From NCBI GenBank assembly GCA_039707655.1, contig CM077674.1, forward strand, positions 242,345,904-242,409,903: a DNA stretch of 64,000 bases, in the 5' to 3' direction. The notes under the pieces are model-generated. The model made no database searches, had not been told where the DNA came from, and saw only the letters and a list, made by a program, of their open reading frames with translations. Origin of the DNA: Elymus sibiricus (lineage: Eukaryota; Streptophyta; Magnoliopsida; Poales; Poaceae). This document shows, in pieces, positions 22,596 to 32,491 of the stretch. The translations under genes were made by a program, and so were the position numbers. Numbering within the stretch: position 1 is the first letter of the stretch; each line of letters starts with the position of its first letter.

Positions 22596-22930
22596 AACAC
22601 TGCCATTTGTCAAATTTTGCAGCTAAAAATCACTAGTACTGTAATTTTTGCAAATGAATTTCAGTAAGCATAGATTTCATTCATAGATTAAGTAGTCATT
22701 CTTTATACGAACAGTTCAACTCGACAGCTGAACCGAACAAACTTTTACCCAATTGTTGCCAACCACGTACTGAAATAGCTAGTTCAACTATATATACTAG
22801 CTAAATTTAAGTACGTAGTACAGTTCAACCATATCTATAGTCAGATGAACTGAACAAAATAGCCCCTAAATACTACTACTACAGAGGGGCTTTGTACTAC
22901 TTCCAGCAGCCTCTCCTCTACCGAGCGCGC

Positions 22931-23653
22931 TCAGTAAGAGGCCGAGGAGGAGGAGCCTACCGATGAGCTGGAGAAGCAGAATCCGGCGCCTGCCGCTGCT
23001 GCACCTTTAGCGACGCCCAGCTCGAACGCCCTCTGCTGCTCCAGACGATCCCTCTCGAAGCGGCGGGACTCCTCGTATATCTCCACATTCCACGCCACTG
23101 CAGCAGCTTCTGCTGCGACCACGGCGGTAGTAAGACGCTTTGCATGCTCGACCAGGCGCTCCTCCTCCTCCCGCAGGAACGCGATGTAGCGTGCGGCAAG
23201 GTCGCTGATGCTCGTGCGGGCCTCCACATCCTCTCTTCGGGCCGCGGTGGCGGAGTGGGTGATGACCCCGGTGGTCGATGGTGGGGTGGCGGCCATGGCG
23301 GCCGCGGTGGTGGAGCGGGTGATGGCCACGGCGGCCGACGGTGGGGTGGCGGCCATGACAGCCACCACCCGCCTTCGGGCCGTGGTGGCGGAGCGGTCGA
23401 TGGCCCTAGCGGGCTTTGGTGGTGTGGCGGCCATGGCGGCCGATGGTGGGGTAGCAGCAACGGCTGCTGGCAACAGCTGCCGTTGGGCAGCGGCGATGGA
23501 GCGTGTGGCGGGTGTTGTGCACACACCCAACAGGGACGCCACGGGCAGTACACGCCGCCGGGGACTGCGCCACCGCCGCGGTGTAGCCTCCTAGCTGGAG
23601 CTGTCCTCAGACGACGGCGGAGTGGCTGAGGGACGACGATAGACCGATGCCAT
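22931..23653 (-). pseudogene. Ala-rich CACTA cargo gene with early TAG
   Basis: Minus strand, ATG at 23653 ('MASVYRRPSATPPSSEDSSS'), followed at codon 21 by TAG (23593-23591). The frame then stays open to the stop at 22931. It encodes repeats of 'AAMAATPPS' type, then 'ISDLAARYIAFLREEEERLV', a helical segment, and a Ser-rich tail. About 240 codons. The nonsense codon is the only visible lesion. Function unknown; the Ala/Pro repeats and single helix resemble the other cargo genes in style rather than in sequence. Confidence 0.55.
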
Positions 23654-23969
23654 TAGTGATGGTGGGAGAAGCAGATGAGATAAGCTACGGGGAGGGAGGG
23701 GAAAATGCGATGCCGACTCGCCGGCCGTGACTGTTTATATAGCAGGCCAGTAAGCCCTGGGGTTTTTTGGGATTTCGCCGAGTCGGGCGGGAAGCTTGCG
23801 CGGTTCCGCACGGGAACTTGCGCGGTTGCACGGGAACGGGCTCACCGACGATTCATTGGCGCCTCTTCGAGCTAACGTTTGGCCAAAAGAACGCCTGTGC
23901 GGTGCTCAAGCTTGCGCTCAAAGCCTTCTGCGGCAGCGTGGTGACAAGACGTGGGAGAGGAGGACGAAA

Positions 23970-24110
23970 TGACATGTACACAAACGGTTAATAAAAAAAC
24001 GTTTGCGATTTAATTACCTAGCACAGGGCCGCTCTCTACACAGCGTCACGAACAATTGGTCGCCCACTGTGTGATGTGGAACGTGACATAGTTTCACATC
24101 ACGCTGCCAG
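23970..24110. repeat. Terminal-motif cluster between cargo genes
   Basis: The sequence contains ACACAAACGGTTAATAAA, AACGTTTGCGATT, CACTGTGTGATGTGG and similar words shared with the CACTA left subterminal zone. It separates the minus-strand gene ending at 22931 from the plus-strand exonuclease-like gene. Confidence 0.5.
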
Positions 24111-24498
24111 CTCGCAACTGCCGACCGGCTTGTAGACGGCCACTCCCTGCGTGTTCAACTGCTCTATGCGTGTGGTTGCCCGCGGTTGAGGCGGCCGCGG
24201 CGCGCTCTGCTCGCGTCCCGCCGTGCGCGCTCTGCCCACGTCCCTCCACGCGCTCTGCAAGCATTTCGGGCTGGCGCACGATCACGTACGTTGGGGGTGC
24301 CTTATGCATGCGATTACGCCGGACGCGGCGCCACGACGCAGTTACGTGCGGCAAAAACTGCCTTGCGGACGTGCCGAGAATCCCGGCCGCCCGGCCCTCA
24401 TTTATTCCTGCGGCCATTTACCTTCATCTCTCGTGCCCCACGACACAATAAGCACACCCACGATGACACATATACAGAGAGGATATCCAGCAGCTCCA

Positions 24499-25192
24499 AT
24501 GGCGCACCCGGCTCTAATGGCGCTCCCAGCGGCTGACGACGACGACGGGCGGCAGTTCACCATGCCTCACGTAGTGGACTCCCACGTGAGGGGGAAGGAC
24601 CTCTCGGTGGTGTACACCAACGAGCCAGTCTCGGTGGAGAGCTCCATCCACACTATGGAGCAGTTGCTTGCTGAGGACGAGTACCAAGTGGTCGGCTTCG
24701 ACCTCGAGTTCACCGGCGGTCATGCCGGGTATGATCAGAAGGTTGCCGTCGCCTAGTTGTGCGTGCGCCATCACGTCCTCGTCTACCACTACTCCCTGGC
24801 CACAAGGCCTTGCGAGTGTTTCGCCAGGTATATCAACAGCCCCGACTACAGGTTCGCTATGGTGCACACCATGAATGATCTAAAGGTGCTCGAGACTACG
24901 GGCTTGGCCTGCCAGAATCTTGTCGACATCCAAGGCCAGTACAGGGTCTGGGGCAGAAAGAAGGAGAAGGACTCCCTGGTTGACTTAGCCGTGGCTATCA
25001 TCGACCCCTACTACAGAGGCGTGCAAAAAGAACAAGGATGCCTGGCACGAGACCTGGGTGCGGAGACTGGATGAAGAACACGTCAAGTACACGACCAAGG
25101 ACGCGTACACAAGATATGAGATGTATAGGCGGATCATTGACATGAGGGAGTGCCTCCTTCCTGTGGACGACGAGGGATCGAGCCACAAGTAG
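24499..25192 (+). pseudogene. DEDDy 3'-5' exonuclease-like (WRN/RNase D family), one stop and one frameshift
   Basis: Enzymes of this family remove nucleotides from the 3' end of DNA or RNA using four acidic residues and two metal ions. ATG at 24499. Exo I is visible as 'VGFDLEFTGG' (Asp and Glu, 24691-24720), an Exo II-like 'TMNDLKVLETTGL' follows, and Exo III as 'VKYTTKDAY' (Tyr-x3-Asp) near 25086-25112. The gene ends 'CLLPVDDEGSSHK' at 25192. A TAG at 24754-24756 interrupts just after Exo I, and an extra base near 25027-25033 shifts the frame before Exo III. About 230 codons, shorter than WRN, consistent with a stand-alone domain. It is likely a cargo gene of the CACTA element. Confidence 0.75.
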
Positions 25193-25659
25193 ATTAGTGG
25201 TGGCAGCGTCACAAGAAGTAGATGATTAGACGATCGTTTCTCCTAGTTAAGAATGCATGTAATTGTTTATTGAGGTGTGTGCGAATGTTTTGTATAGTCA
25301 CCTATGTAATTGGATGTTTAATTTGGATATATATGTTGTTCTTCTGAAGACTGAGCAAATTACATCGCAGACGGACTAAACTAGGGAACCCATCAGTGAT
25401 GATTTCATCAATCGCTGACAATTGTATACCAGCAAGCGTTTGCCCACAACACACACGGGTTATTAGCAGGAATCGTCCGTGTTATTATCCATCTTCCCAC
25501 ACATTTCGGATTACTGACCTGTTTGCCGCGTATCACACACATCTAGTTAAGTTGAACCATTTCTGTTGTGTTGGGTAATCGCAAACAGTTCATCCGAGTG
25601 AACCACATGCCGTATATCGCACACACCTTGATCTGCCTGACCATTTATGTTGTGTTGCG
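25193..25659. repeat. Subterminal-like right zone of the CACTA, truncated
   Basis: Motifs such as GCAAACAGTT, CGTATCACACACATC and CGTATATCGCACACACC resemble the left subterminal repeats in inverted arrangement. No CTAGTG terminus is seen because the Sabrina-like LTR enters at 25660; the real right end must lie beyond that insertion. Confidence 0.6.
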
Positions 25660-27236
25660 TGATACGTCTCCAACGTATCAATAATTTTTGATTGTTCCAT
25701 GCTGTTATATTATCAATCTTGGATGTTTTTATATACATTTACAGCAATTATATATCATTTTTTAGGACTAACCTATTAACTTAGTGCCCAGTACCAGTTG
25801 CTGTTTTCTGCCTGTTTTCGGTTTTACAGAATATCAATATCAAACGAACTCCAAATGCCACAAAACTTTTTGGAGATTTTTTTCTGGACATAACCAACAC
25901 TAGAAGCTTTGGGAGAAGGCCAGAAGCCCCAGGAGGTGGCCACGAGCCACCAGGGCGCGCTTGGGGGGGGGGGGGCAGGCGCGCCCTGGTACCTCATGGG
26001 CCCACCTCTGTCCCTTTTGACCTAATTCCACCACTATAAATTCCCAAAAATCGGGAAACCAACAGAGGAGTCCACGAAATACTTTTTCCGCCACCGCAAG
26101 CTTCTGTTCTCGAGAGATCCCATCTGGGGGCCTTTTCCGGCTCTCCGCCGGAGGGGAAATCGACCACGGAGGGGCTCTACATCAACCTTCCTGCCCTTCC
26201 GATGATGCGTGAGTAGTTTACCATAGACCTTTGGGTCCATAGTTAGTAGCTAGATGGCTTCTTCTCTCTTTTTGATCTTCAATACAATGTTCTCCTCGAT
26301 GTTCTTGGAGTTCTATCCGATGTAATCACTTTTTGCGGTGTGTTTGTTGGGATCCGATGAATTGTGAGTTTATGATCAGATTATCCACGAATATTATTTG
26401 AGTCTTCTCTGAACTCTTTTATGCATGATTGTTATAGCTTCGTATTTCTTCTCCGATCTATTGATTTGGTTTGGCCAACTAGATTGATTTATCTTGCCAT
26501 GGGAAGAGGTGCTTTGTAATGGGTTCGATCTTGCGGTGCTCAATCCCAATGACAGAAAGGGACATGACACGTATGTATCGTTGCTATTAAGGGTAAAAAG
26601 ATGTGGTTTATTCATGCGTGAGTTTACTTTGTCTACATCATGTCATCTTGCTTAAGGCGTTACTCCGTTCTTTATGAACTTAATACTCTAGATGCATGCT
26701 GGATAGCGGTCGATGGGTGGAGTAATAGTAGTAGATGCAGGCAGGAGTCGGTCTACTTGTCTCGGACGTGATGCCTATATACATGATCATTGCCTTGGAT
26801 ATCGACATGATTATTTGCTTTTCTATCAATTGCCCAACAGTAATTTGTTTACCCACCGTATGCTATTTTCTTGAGAGAAGCCTCTAGTGAAAACTATGGC
26901 CCCCCGAGTCTATCTAAATCATATATTAAAAATCCTAAAAATACCTTGCTGCACTTTTATCTTATTTATTTTATTTTGTATTTTTGTTTAATCTATCTAT
27001 TTATCTACCACCATACAATTTAATCTTGCAATTGACCGCCGAGGGATTGACAACCCCTCGTTTGCGTTGGGTGCAAGGATTTGTAGTTTGTGTGCTGATA
27101 CTGCTAACGAGGTGTTGCGTGATTCTCCCACTGGATTGATAACCTTGGTTTCATAACTGAGGGAAATACTTACCTCTACTGTGCTGCATCATCCCTTCCT
27201 CTTCGGGGAAAATACCAACGAAAGCTACAAGTAGCA
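25660..27236 (+). repeat. 5' LTR of the second Sabrina-like element
   Basis: It starts TGATACGTCTCCAACGTATC and ends AGCTACAAGTAGCA, 1577 bp. It includes a run of 14 G at about 25964-25977 flanked by GGGCGCGC/GGCGCGCCC arms (hairpin) and a TATA-like ACTATAAATT at about 26032. Frames inside are LTR shadows. Confidence 0.9.
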
Positions 27237-27247
27237 GGAAGAATTTC

Positions 27248-27265
27248 TGGCGCCGTTGCCGGGGA
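27248..27265 (+). other. Primer binding site, tRNA-Asp type
   Basis: TGGCGCCGTTGCCGGGGA, identical to the site at 10708, 11 nt after the LTR end. Confidence 0.9.
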
Positions 27266-27487
27266 GACATCATCAACATCTATCAAGTACCTACGCATAA
27301 AACTTACATCTCCTTGCATTTATTTTATTTTCCTTTGCCTCTCGTTTTCATCTCCCCCACTTCTAAAAAGTTTTTACAAAAATACAAAAATATTTTCCGT
27401 TTGCCTTTTTGCTTGTTTGCTATCTTTGCTTGTGTTGCCATGTGCCTTCTATTTTCTTGCATCTTCGCTTGCTAAAAATCCATTAAT

Positions 27488-28141
27488 ATGGATCCTCATC
27501 CACTTGCTAATCTTTTCAAAAGACCCAATTATGATGAACCAATTGCTAGTGAGTTGAGTGCACTTGATTTCCTCTATGAAGTTTTGCTTGAAAATCATGA
27601 ATCTGAAAATTGTGATGAAGTGCTAAAAGAAGAAATTTATAAAGTGATTCATGATAGCTCCTTCAATGAAAAGCATGATTGCAATGATGTTATTATAAAT
27701 TCTATTAGTGTCAATTGTGCTAATGATATGCAAAACCACAAGCTTGGGGATGTTAATTTTGTCATGTCCACTACTTATTGCAATAATCATGATTGGGGTG
27801 ATAATGCTTTTTATGATCTTGAAAATTTATTTAAGCATCATGATGAATATGATATTGATAATAAAGCTTGCAATAATATTGAAAGTAGGTTTGGAAGAGT
27901 GTCAACTCTAGGTAAAAATAATCCCACATATTTGGAGAATGTTCAACCTTATGAAATTTTTGATAAAAGTGGGTTTGGAGAGGTCATGACTTTCGTTGAT
28001 GATAATCCCACTATTTTGGAAGATTATAATTTTTTTATGCATATGGATCGTAAAGAGAATATTGTTTATGATAGCTATATCGTTGAATTTGAATATGATC
28101 CTACATGTAATTATTATGAGAGAGGAAAAATATGGTTGTAG
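27488..28141 (+). CDS. Acidic ORF of a non-autonomous Sabrina-like element, function unknown
   Basis: Intact 217-codon frame from ATG 27488 ('MDPHPLANLFKRPNYDEPIA') to TAG 28139-28141. It is rich in Asp, Glu and Asn, with repeated patterns 'ENCDEVLKEEIYKVIHDSS', 'HDWGDNAFYDLENLFKHHDE' and two related blocks ending 'FGRVSTLGKNNPTYLEN' and 'FGEVMTFVDDNPTILED'. The 'KSGFGEV' stretch also appears in the protease spacer of the sister element ('KKSGFGEVKTLNSN', near 12290), suggesting descent from that spacer. There is no gag core, zinc knuckle or catalytic motif. Homologous-looking sequence continues in another frame after the stop ('YGCRNFHVTKLPLFMLRLL' to about 28350), hinting at a frameshifted C-terminus with a hydrophobic end. 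Confidence 0.7.
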   Translation: MDPHPLANLFKRPNYDEPIASELSALDFLYEVLLENHESENCDEVLKEEIYKVIHDSSFNEKHDCNDVIINSISVNCANDMQNHKLGDVNFVMSTTYCNNHDWGDNAFYDLENLFKHHDEYDIDNKACNNIESRFGRVSTLGKNNPTYLENVQPYEIFDKSGFGEVMTFVDDNPTILEDYNFFMHMDRKENIVYDSYIVEFEYDPTCNYYERGKIWL

Positions 28142-28650
28142 AAATTTTCATGTTACTAAATTACCTCTCTTCATGTTGAGATTGTTATTGTTTCTTTCCT
28201 CTTCCTTGCATATGCTAGGTTTTGCTTGTCTAGATAATTTGTTTGCCTATAAAATGCCTATGCATAGGAAGTATGTTAGACTTAAATGTGTTTTTCACAT
28301 GCTACATGATGCTCTCCTGTGTTTCATTTATTATCTTTCATGTGAGCATCAATAAAATCTCAAGCCTATCTTAATGGCTATAAAGAAAGCGCTTGTTGGG
28401 AGGCAACCCAATGAATAAAATAAATTTTTATTTTTTGTTTCTGTTATTGTGTGTTTTCACATTTATGCTACTGTCATGATGTTTTTGTGTTTTTAATTAG
28501 TGTTTGTGCCAAGTAAAGCCTTTAGGATGATTTGGAAGATAGTATAATTGATGCTGTTTGAAAAACAGAAAGTTTTGCGTCCAGTGCTGGAATTTTGGTT
28601 CTATACTGGGCATCATACAAATCTGAAATTTTTACACAGTATTGGTACAT
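28142..28650 (+). other. Internal sequence after the substitute ORF
   Basis: A frame-shifted continuation of the ORF is visible to about 28350, then non-coding sequence matching 13014-13310 of the sister element. The match stops near 28650, marking the junction with copia sequence. Confidence 0.7.
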
Positions 28651-29830
28651 GAAACCTTACACGCCACTTCGGTCAGACCGAGGTGGGGTTCGGTGGCTCC
28701 GAGATGCTAGGGTTTCACTGAGACTTTACTTTCGGTCTCACCGATTCGTACAACTCGGTGGCGCCGAGACGTACTAGTGCTTTGGTCAGAGACCAAATCG
28801 GGAGGACCGAAAATTTCGAATCGGTCGGTCCGAGATGCATTCGGCGGAAACTTAAACCTAAAAATTTACGGAGTTTGCAGTGTAATAGGAGTTCTCAATC
28901 CATGGCATGAATTCAGGCAGTCCAATCGTGCATTGAATCGGAAAAGGGAAGCACGAAGGGGATCGAATCTCACCCTAACTTGGTGGAGATCCTCTACGGC
29001 AGCAACGGCGGAGGAGATTCCCATTGACGGCGGCGGAATCCGGTGGCGAGAGCGCGCTGGAGACGACGGCGATGTCTGGAGACGAGGGCGATGGCAGCGA
29101 CGGGGAGCGGGAACGAGTGGGGTCGAGAAATTTCAACCGTTCGGTCCGCGCGATATATATACCCGTACGCTGTCGGTGGCGCCGAGTTGAACAACTCGGT
29201 GGCACCGATATGTGTAACTGCAGGCAGTATAGCACATCGGTGGCGCCGAAATGGTTCAATTCGGTAGCACCGAGATGGAAAACCTAGATCAATCTAAGTG
29301 ACTTCGGTTGGACCGAGTTGGAGTGAATTGGTTCTGCCGAAATCATTTAGAAGGTTTTGGAGGTTCAGCCCTTTCAGATCGGTGGCTCCGAGTGCTCCTC
29401 AGCCGGAGGGTCCGAAAATGACTTGTTCAATTTTTGTGATGCAGCAAGAATAGAATTTGATACAAGAAAGCATAGATAGCTAGAGAAGGTACTTAGGCAT
29501 TCTTGTACATCCACTTGGTCAGAAAAACCAAGACAATCAAAACAACAAATGGATGTCCTCGAATGATGAAAACATGCAAACCAACATGCTCACACAATAA
29601 GATAGCAAATGAAATATGTGTCAAACATGCACAACCAATTCTAGCATCTATCAAGCAATGGCGATGACTAGGTCATCTATATATGAGTATATTGACTTAG
29701 GAGCCAAATGAGAACATTTGATCATAGGTGATACTCATCGTTTAAGCACAAGTGGGGTTGCCACTTTTACATAAAGCATTAATGTGTTCACACCATTAGA
29801 GTTGCTTTAGCTCAATTGCTTAGAGCAAAG
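28651..29830 (-). other. 3' region of the copia element with inverted-repeat motif array
   Basis: It contains about a dozen copies of the 13-14 bp motif TCGGTGGCACCGA and variants (28670, 28690, 28733, 28756, 29174, 29197, 29237, 29261, 29304, 29380). On the minus strand a TATATATA box near 29153-29160 is followed by a C/T-rich leader and a GT donor-like site, as in a promoter. No ORF here has family support. Confidence 0.6.
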
Positions 29831-29856
29831 CTCCCCCTAGATGTGATATTCCCCCT
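29831..29856 (-). other. Polypurine tracts of the copia element
   Basis: Two pyrimidine runs on the plus strand (CTCCCCCT at 29831 and CCCCCT at 29851) read as AGGGGGAA/AGGGGGAG on the minus strand. They are placed after gag, as expected for plus-strand priming. However, no LTR terminus follows immediately, so this assignment is tentative. Confidence 0.4.
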
Positions 29857-30214
29857 AAGAGGGATGAACTAACCTTGGGTTTTGTCGATGATGACTTCAT
29901 GTAGATGTTGAACATGTGGATGCTCAATGTTGATGTAGACCATCAAGAGTTGGGAGCAATCCTTTGGAGTTTTGTGCTTTCAATACCTACATGGGTTAGT
30001 CCCACACAAGGAACATACAAGGATATCCATAGACATAGAGTGAAATACACATATGATGATGTCCATGAATGCATTAATTACCTTGTCCCTTGCCTTACCA
30101 ACAAGAGGGTTTGTGACTCCATGAACTAGTGCAAAATGTGGAAGTTGGTTGCACAAGTTCTTGCCATAAAGAATATGAGTGAAGTTTGTTGGCGGAGTCA
30201 CCCTCAAGAACTCT

Positions 30215-32407
30215 CTAGTTCTTCTTCTTTTGGACCCACATCAACTTGATGGGAATCCTTGGAGTTGTAGTAGCACTTGATGAAGTAGAACTTGATGAAG
30301 TCCTGGGAACCCACTTGACCATGGCTTGAGGAGCTTCTTCAAATGAATCAATCTCTTCTTGAAGCTTGTCCTTGCCTTTTAGCTTGTGGTCTTGTAGTGG
30401 AATATCTTCTTGAGCTTGTGTTCCCTTGAAGGAAGTAGGATCATACTTCTCTTGTTGAGGAACAAACTTTGTCTTGGGGTATTGATCTTCTTCCCACTGA
30501 ACTCCATTGGCATTGAACTTTCGTTCAAAACCAACACCTTGGTTCTTCCGGTTCCTTCCTTGCTTGCATACAATTTCCTCAAATTGCTTACTCCCGGCAA
30601 AACTCTTGTAGACACCTTTTACTATAATTCCTTTCAATAGCATATTTTCTTGCTCAAGTGTAACTTGGCTAAGAGAATCATTAGTGGAATCAATAGAACT
30701 ACTAGAAGTAACAACATTGGATTTAGCATTGTTATTGTTACTACTAGAGGTAGAACCATTTTTACCCTTGTTGCTAGTTTGCTTAGATTTAACTTGTGGC
30801 ATAAAGGTAGATAAGTGTAAACGTTTGGCAAGATATGAAGAACTCTTCTTTCGAAGATCGTCATTGATAGCTTTAAGAAACTCATGCTCTTGCTCTAAAT
30901 TTAGCTTCTCGAAGCGTAGCTTCTCATGAGTTCTTAGAAGTTCTCTATGATCCTCTTGAGTTGTTTCATGAGCTAACTTAAGAGCATTTAGTTCTTTAGT
31001 TAGACGCTCAATCTCCTTCATAGCATTGTCACTCGTTTCCTCTTGACTATCATGATTACTAGCATTTTCATTATAGCTCACATCACTAGCCCTATCAACA
31101 AGTAAATCATCATCACCAAGCAAATCATCTTCATCACTGTTGAAATCAAGATACTCGGGGTGTGATACCTTGGGGCCTTTTGCCATGAAGCATCTTCCAA
31201 TTCCTTCATTGGGTGAGTCAAATAGATCATAGGAGTTGGATGACACAAGTGCAAGTCCGGCAACACCTTCATCTTGACTATAGTCGGAGTTGGAGTGATA
31301 ACTTCTCTCGGAGTGGTTGTCGGAGTCGGAGCCGGAAACCCATTCACCAACATGAGCTTGATGTCTTCTTCTTGTGTAGCTCTTGGATGACTTGTCCTTC
31401 CTCTCCTAATCCTTGCTTCTTCGAGAGTGTCTTCATTCATAACGATCATCTCTACTCCTTCTCTCCTTATGAGGTGATTCGTCTCTTCTATGTCTTCCTC
31501 TTGGTGATTCGTCTCTTTTCTTGTAGGGAGCCGTACACTCATTGGAGTAGTGTCCGGGCTTCCCACAATTGTAGCAATTGCGGTCACGACTTGATGATCT
31601 TCTCTCATAGTGCCTTGAGCTAGAGCTTCTTTCTTTCCCTTTGTTCTTGTAGAACTTGTTGAACCTTTTCACCATTAGGCTTATCTCTTCATTTGATACT
31701 AGCTTGTCACTTGAAGTTGTTGGAGCATCGGTTGAGGCCTTGTAAGCACCACTTGATTTGTTGTGTAGCTCCTCTTTGTCCTTGAGTGACATTTCATGAG
31801 CAACAATTCTTCCAATGACTTCCGTGGGCTTGAGATCTTTGTAGTTTGGCATCATTTGGATCAATGTGCAGACGGCATCATATTTTCCATCCAAAGCTCT
31901 AAGTATCTTCTTGATGATGAATTTGTCGGTCATCTCTTCACTTCCTAAGCCGGCAATCTCATTTGTGATGAGAGCAAGCCTAGAGTACATATCAGCGACT
32001 CCTTCACCATCCTTCATCTTGAACTTGTCAAGTTGACTCTGAAGCACATCCAACTTAGATTCCTTGACGGACTCGGTACCCTCATGCATATCAACCAAAG
32101 TATCCCAAATTTCCTTTGCATTCTCGAGGCGGCTGATTTTGTTGAATTCTTCGGGATATAAACCGTTGAATAGAATGTCACAAGCTTGAGCATTGTATTG
32201 CAACATCTTCAATTCTTCCGGGGTTGCTTCACGATCTGGTTCCTTGCCATCCTCAAAGAAGTCACCTTGCAGGCCAACACGAACAACAGCCCAAACGGCA
32301 GGGTTATGACCAAGAATATGCATTTTCATCTTATGTTTCCAACTAGCAAAGTTTGTACCATCAAAATATGGACCTCTACGGTGATAGTTATCCTCACTAG
32401 ACGCCAT
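30215..32407 (-). pseudogene. gag: Copia gag polyprotein with zinc knuckle and coiled coil, two in-frame stops
   Basis: Gag packages element RNA. From ATG 32407 the frame gives a UBN2-type copia gag ('FDGTNFASWKHKMKMHILGH', 'AKEIWDTLVDMHEGTE') and a CCHC knuckle 'CYNCGKPGHYSNEC' at about residue 270. This is followed by an Arg/Ser/Glu-rich linker. TGA at 31435-31433 and TAG at 31408-31406 interrupt the linker, but the same frame stays open to 30215. The second half has a long charged helix ('MKEIERLTKELNALKLAHET' onwards), Ser/Asn-rich sequence and a basic end. In total about 730 codons, about twice a normal copia gag. No protease or integrase follows. Confidence 0.85.
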
Positions 32408-32478
32408 ACTCTCCTAGGTTGTGAAACCAAGGCTATGATAACCAAAGCAATGAAAATCAAGGCTTATGGAGACCAAAG

Positions 32479-32491
32479 CTCTGATACCACT
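32479..32491 (-). other. Primer binding site, initiator tRNA-Met type
   Basis: On the minus strand GTGGTATCAGAGC directly follows the LTR end. TGGTATCAGAGC is the standard copia primer site complementary to initiator tRNA-Met. Confidence 0.9.

Larger units (their letters stand above)
14612..25659. mobile_element. CACTA DNA transposon loaded with cargo genes, right end cut off
   Basis: The left end opens CACTAGTACAGTG, followed by a subterminal zone of short repeats such as ACAAACGGTTT and ATCCCACACAGTGAATCC. The element sits in the Sabrina-like internal region with TAT as possible 3-bp duplication. It holds a B3-like gene, four Ala/Pro-rich or acidic genes, an exonuclease-like gene, a Stowaway MITE and a 500-bp tandem array. 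Clusters of the terminal motif (ACAAACGG, GTGTGTGAT) recur at about 17930-18005, 18935-18975, 20980-20995, 23975-24090 and 25370-25655. No tnp2 transposase is present, so it is non-autonomous or the transposase lies beyond the LTR inserted at 25660. Confidence 0.75.
25660..28650 (+). mobile_element. Sabrina-like gypsy element with substitute ORF, 3' part cut off
   Basis: It has a 5' LTR 25660-27236, the tRNA-Asp PBS at 27248 and a 217-codon ORF at 27488 unrelated to gag. The block CGCTTGTTGGGAGGCAACCC at 28388 is shared with the element at 9143. Neither gag nor pol is present. The internal region stops near 28650 where copia sequence begins, so the 3' LTR is missing. It shares LTR and PBS with the gag-PR element and is thus a cis-competent, protein-poor derivative. 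Confidence 0.85.

Noticed and set aside
28975..29287. Overlapping frames in the copia 3' region
   Set aside because: GC-rich leader-like sequence with four overlapping frames on both strands; none has a family match.
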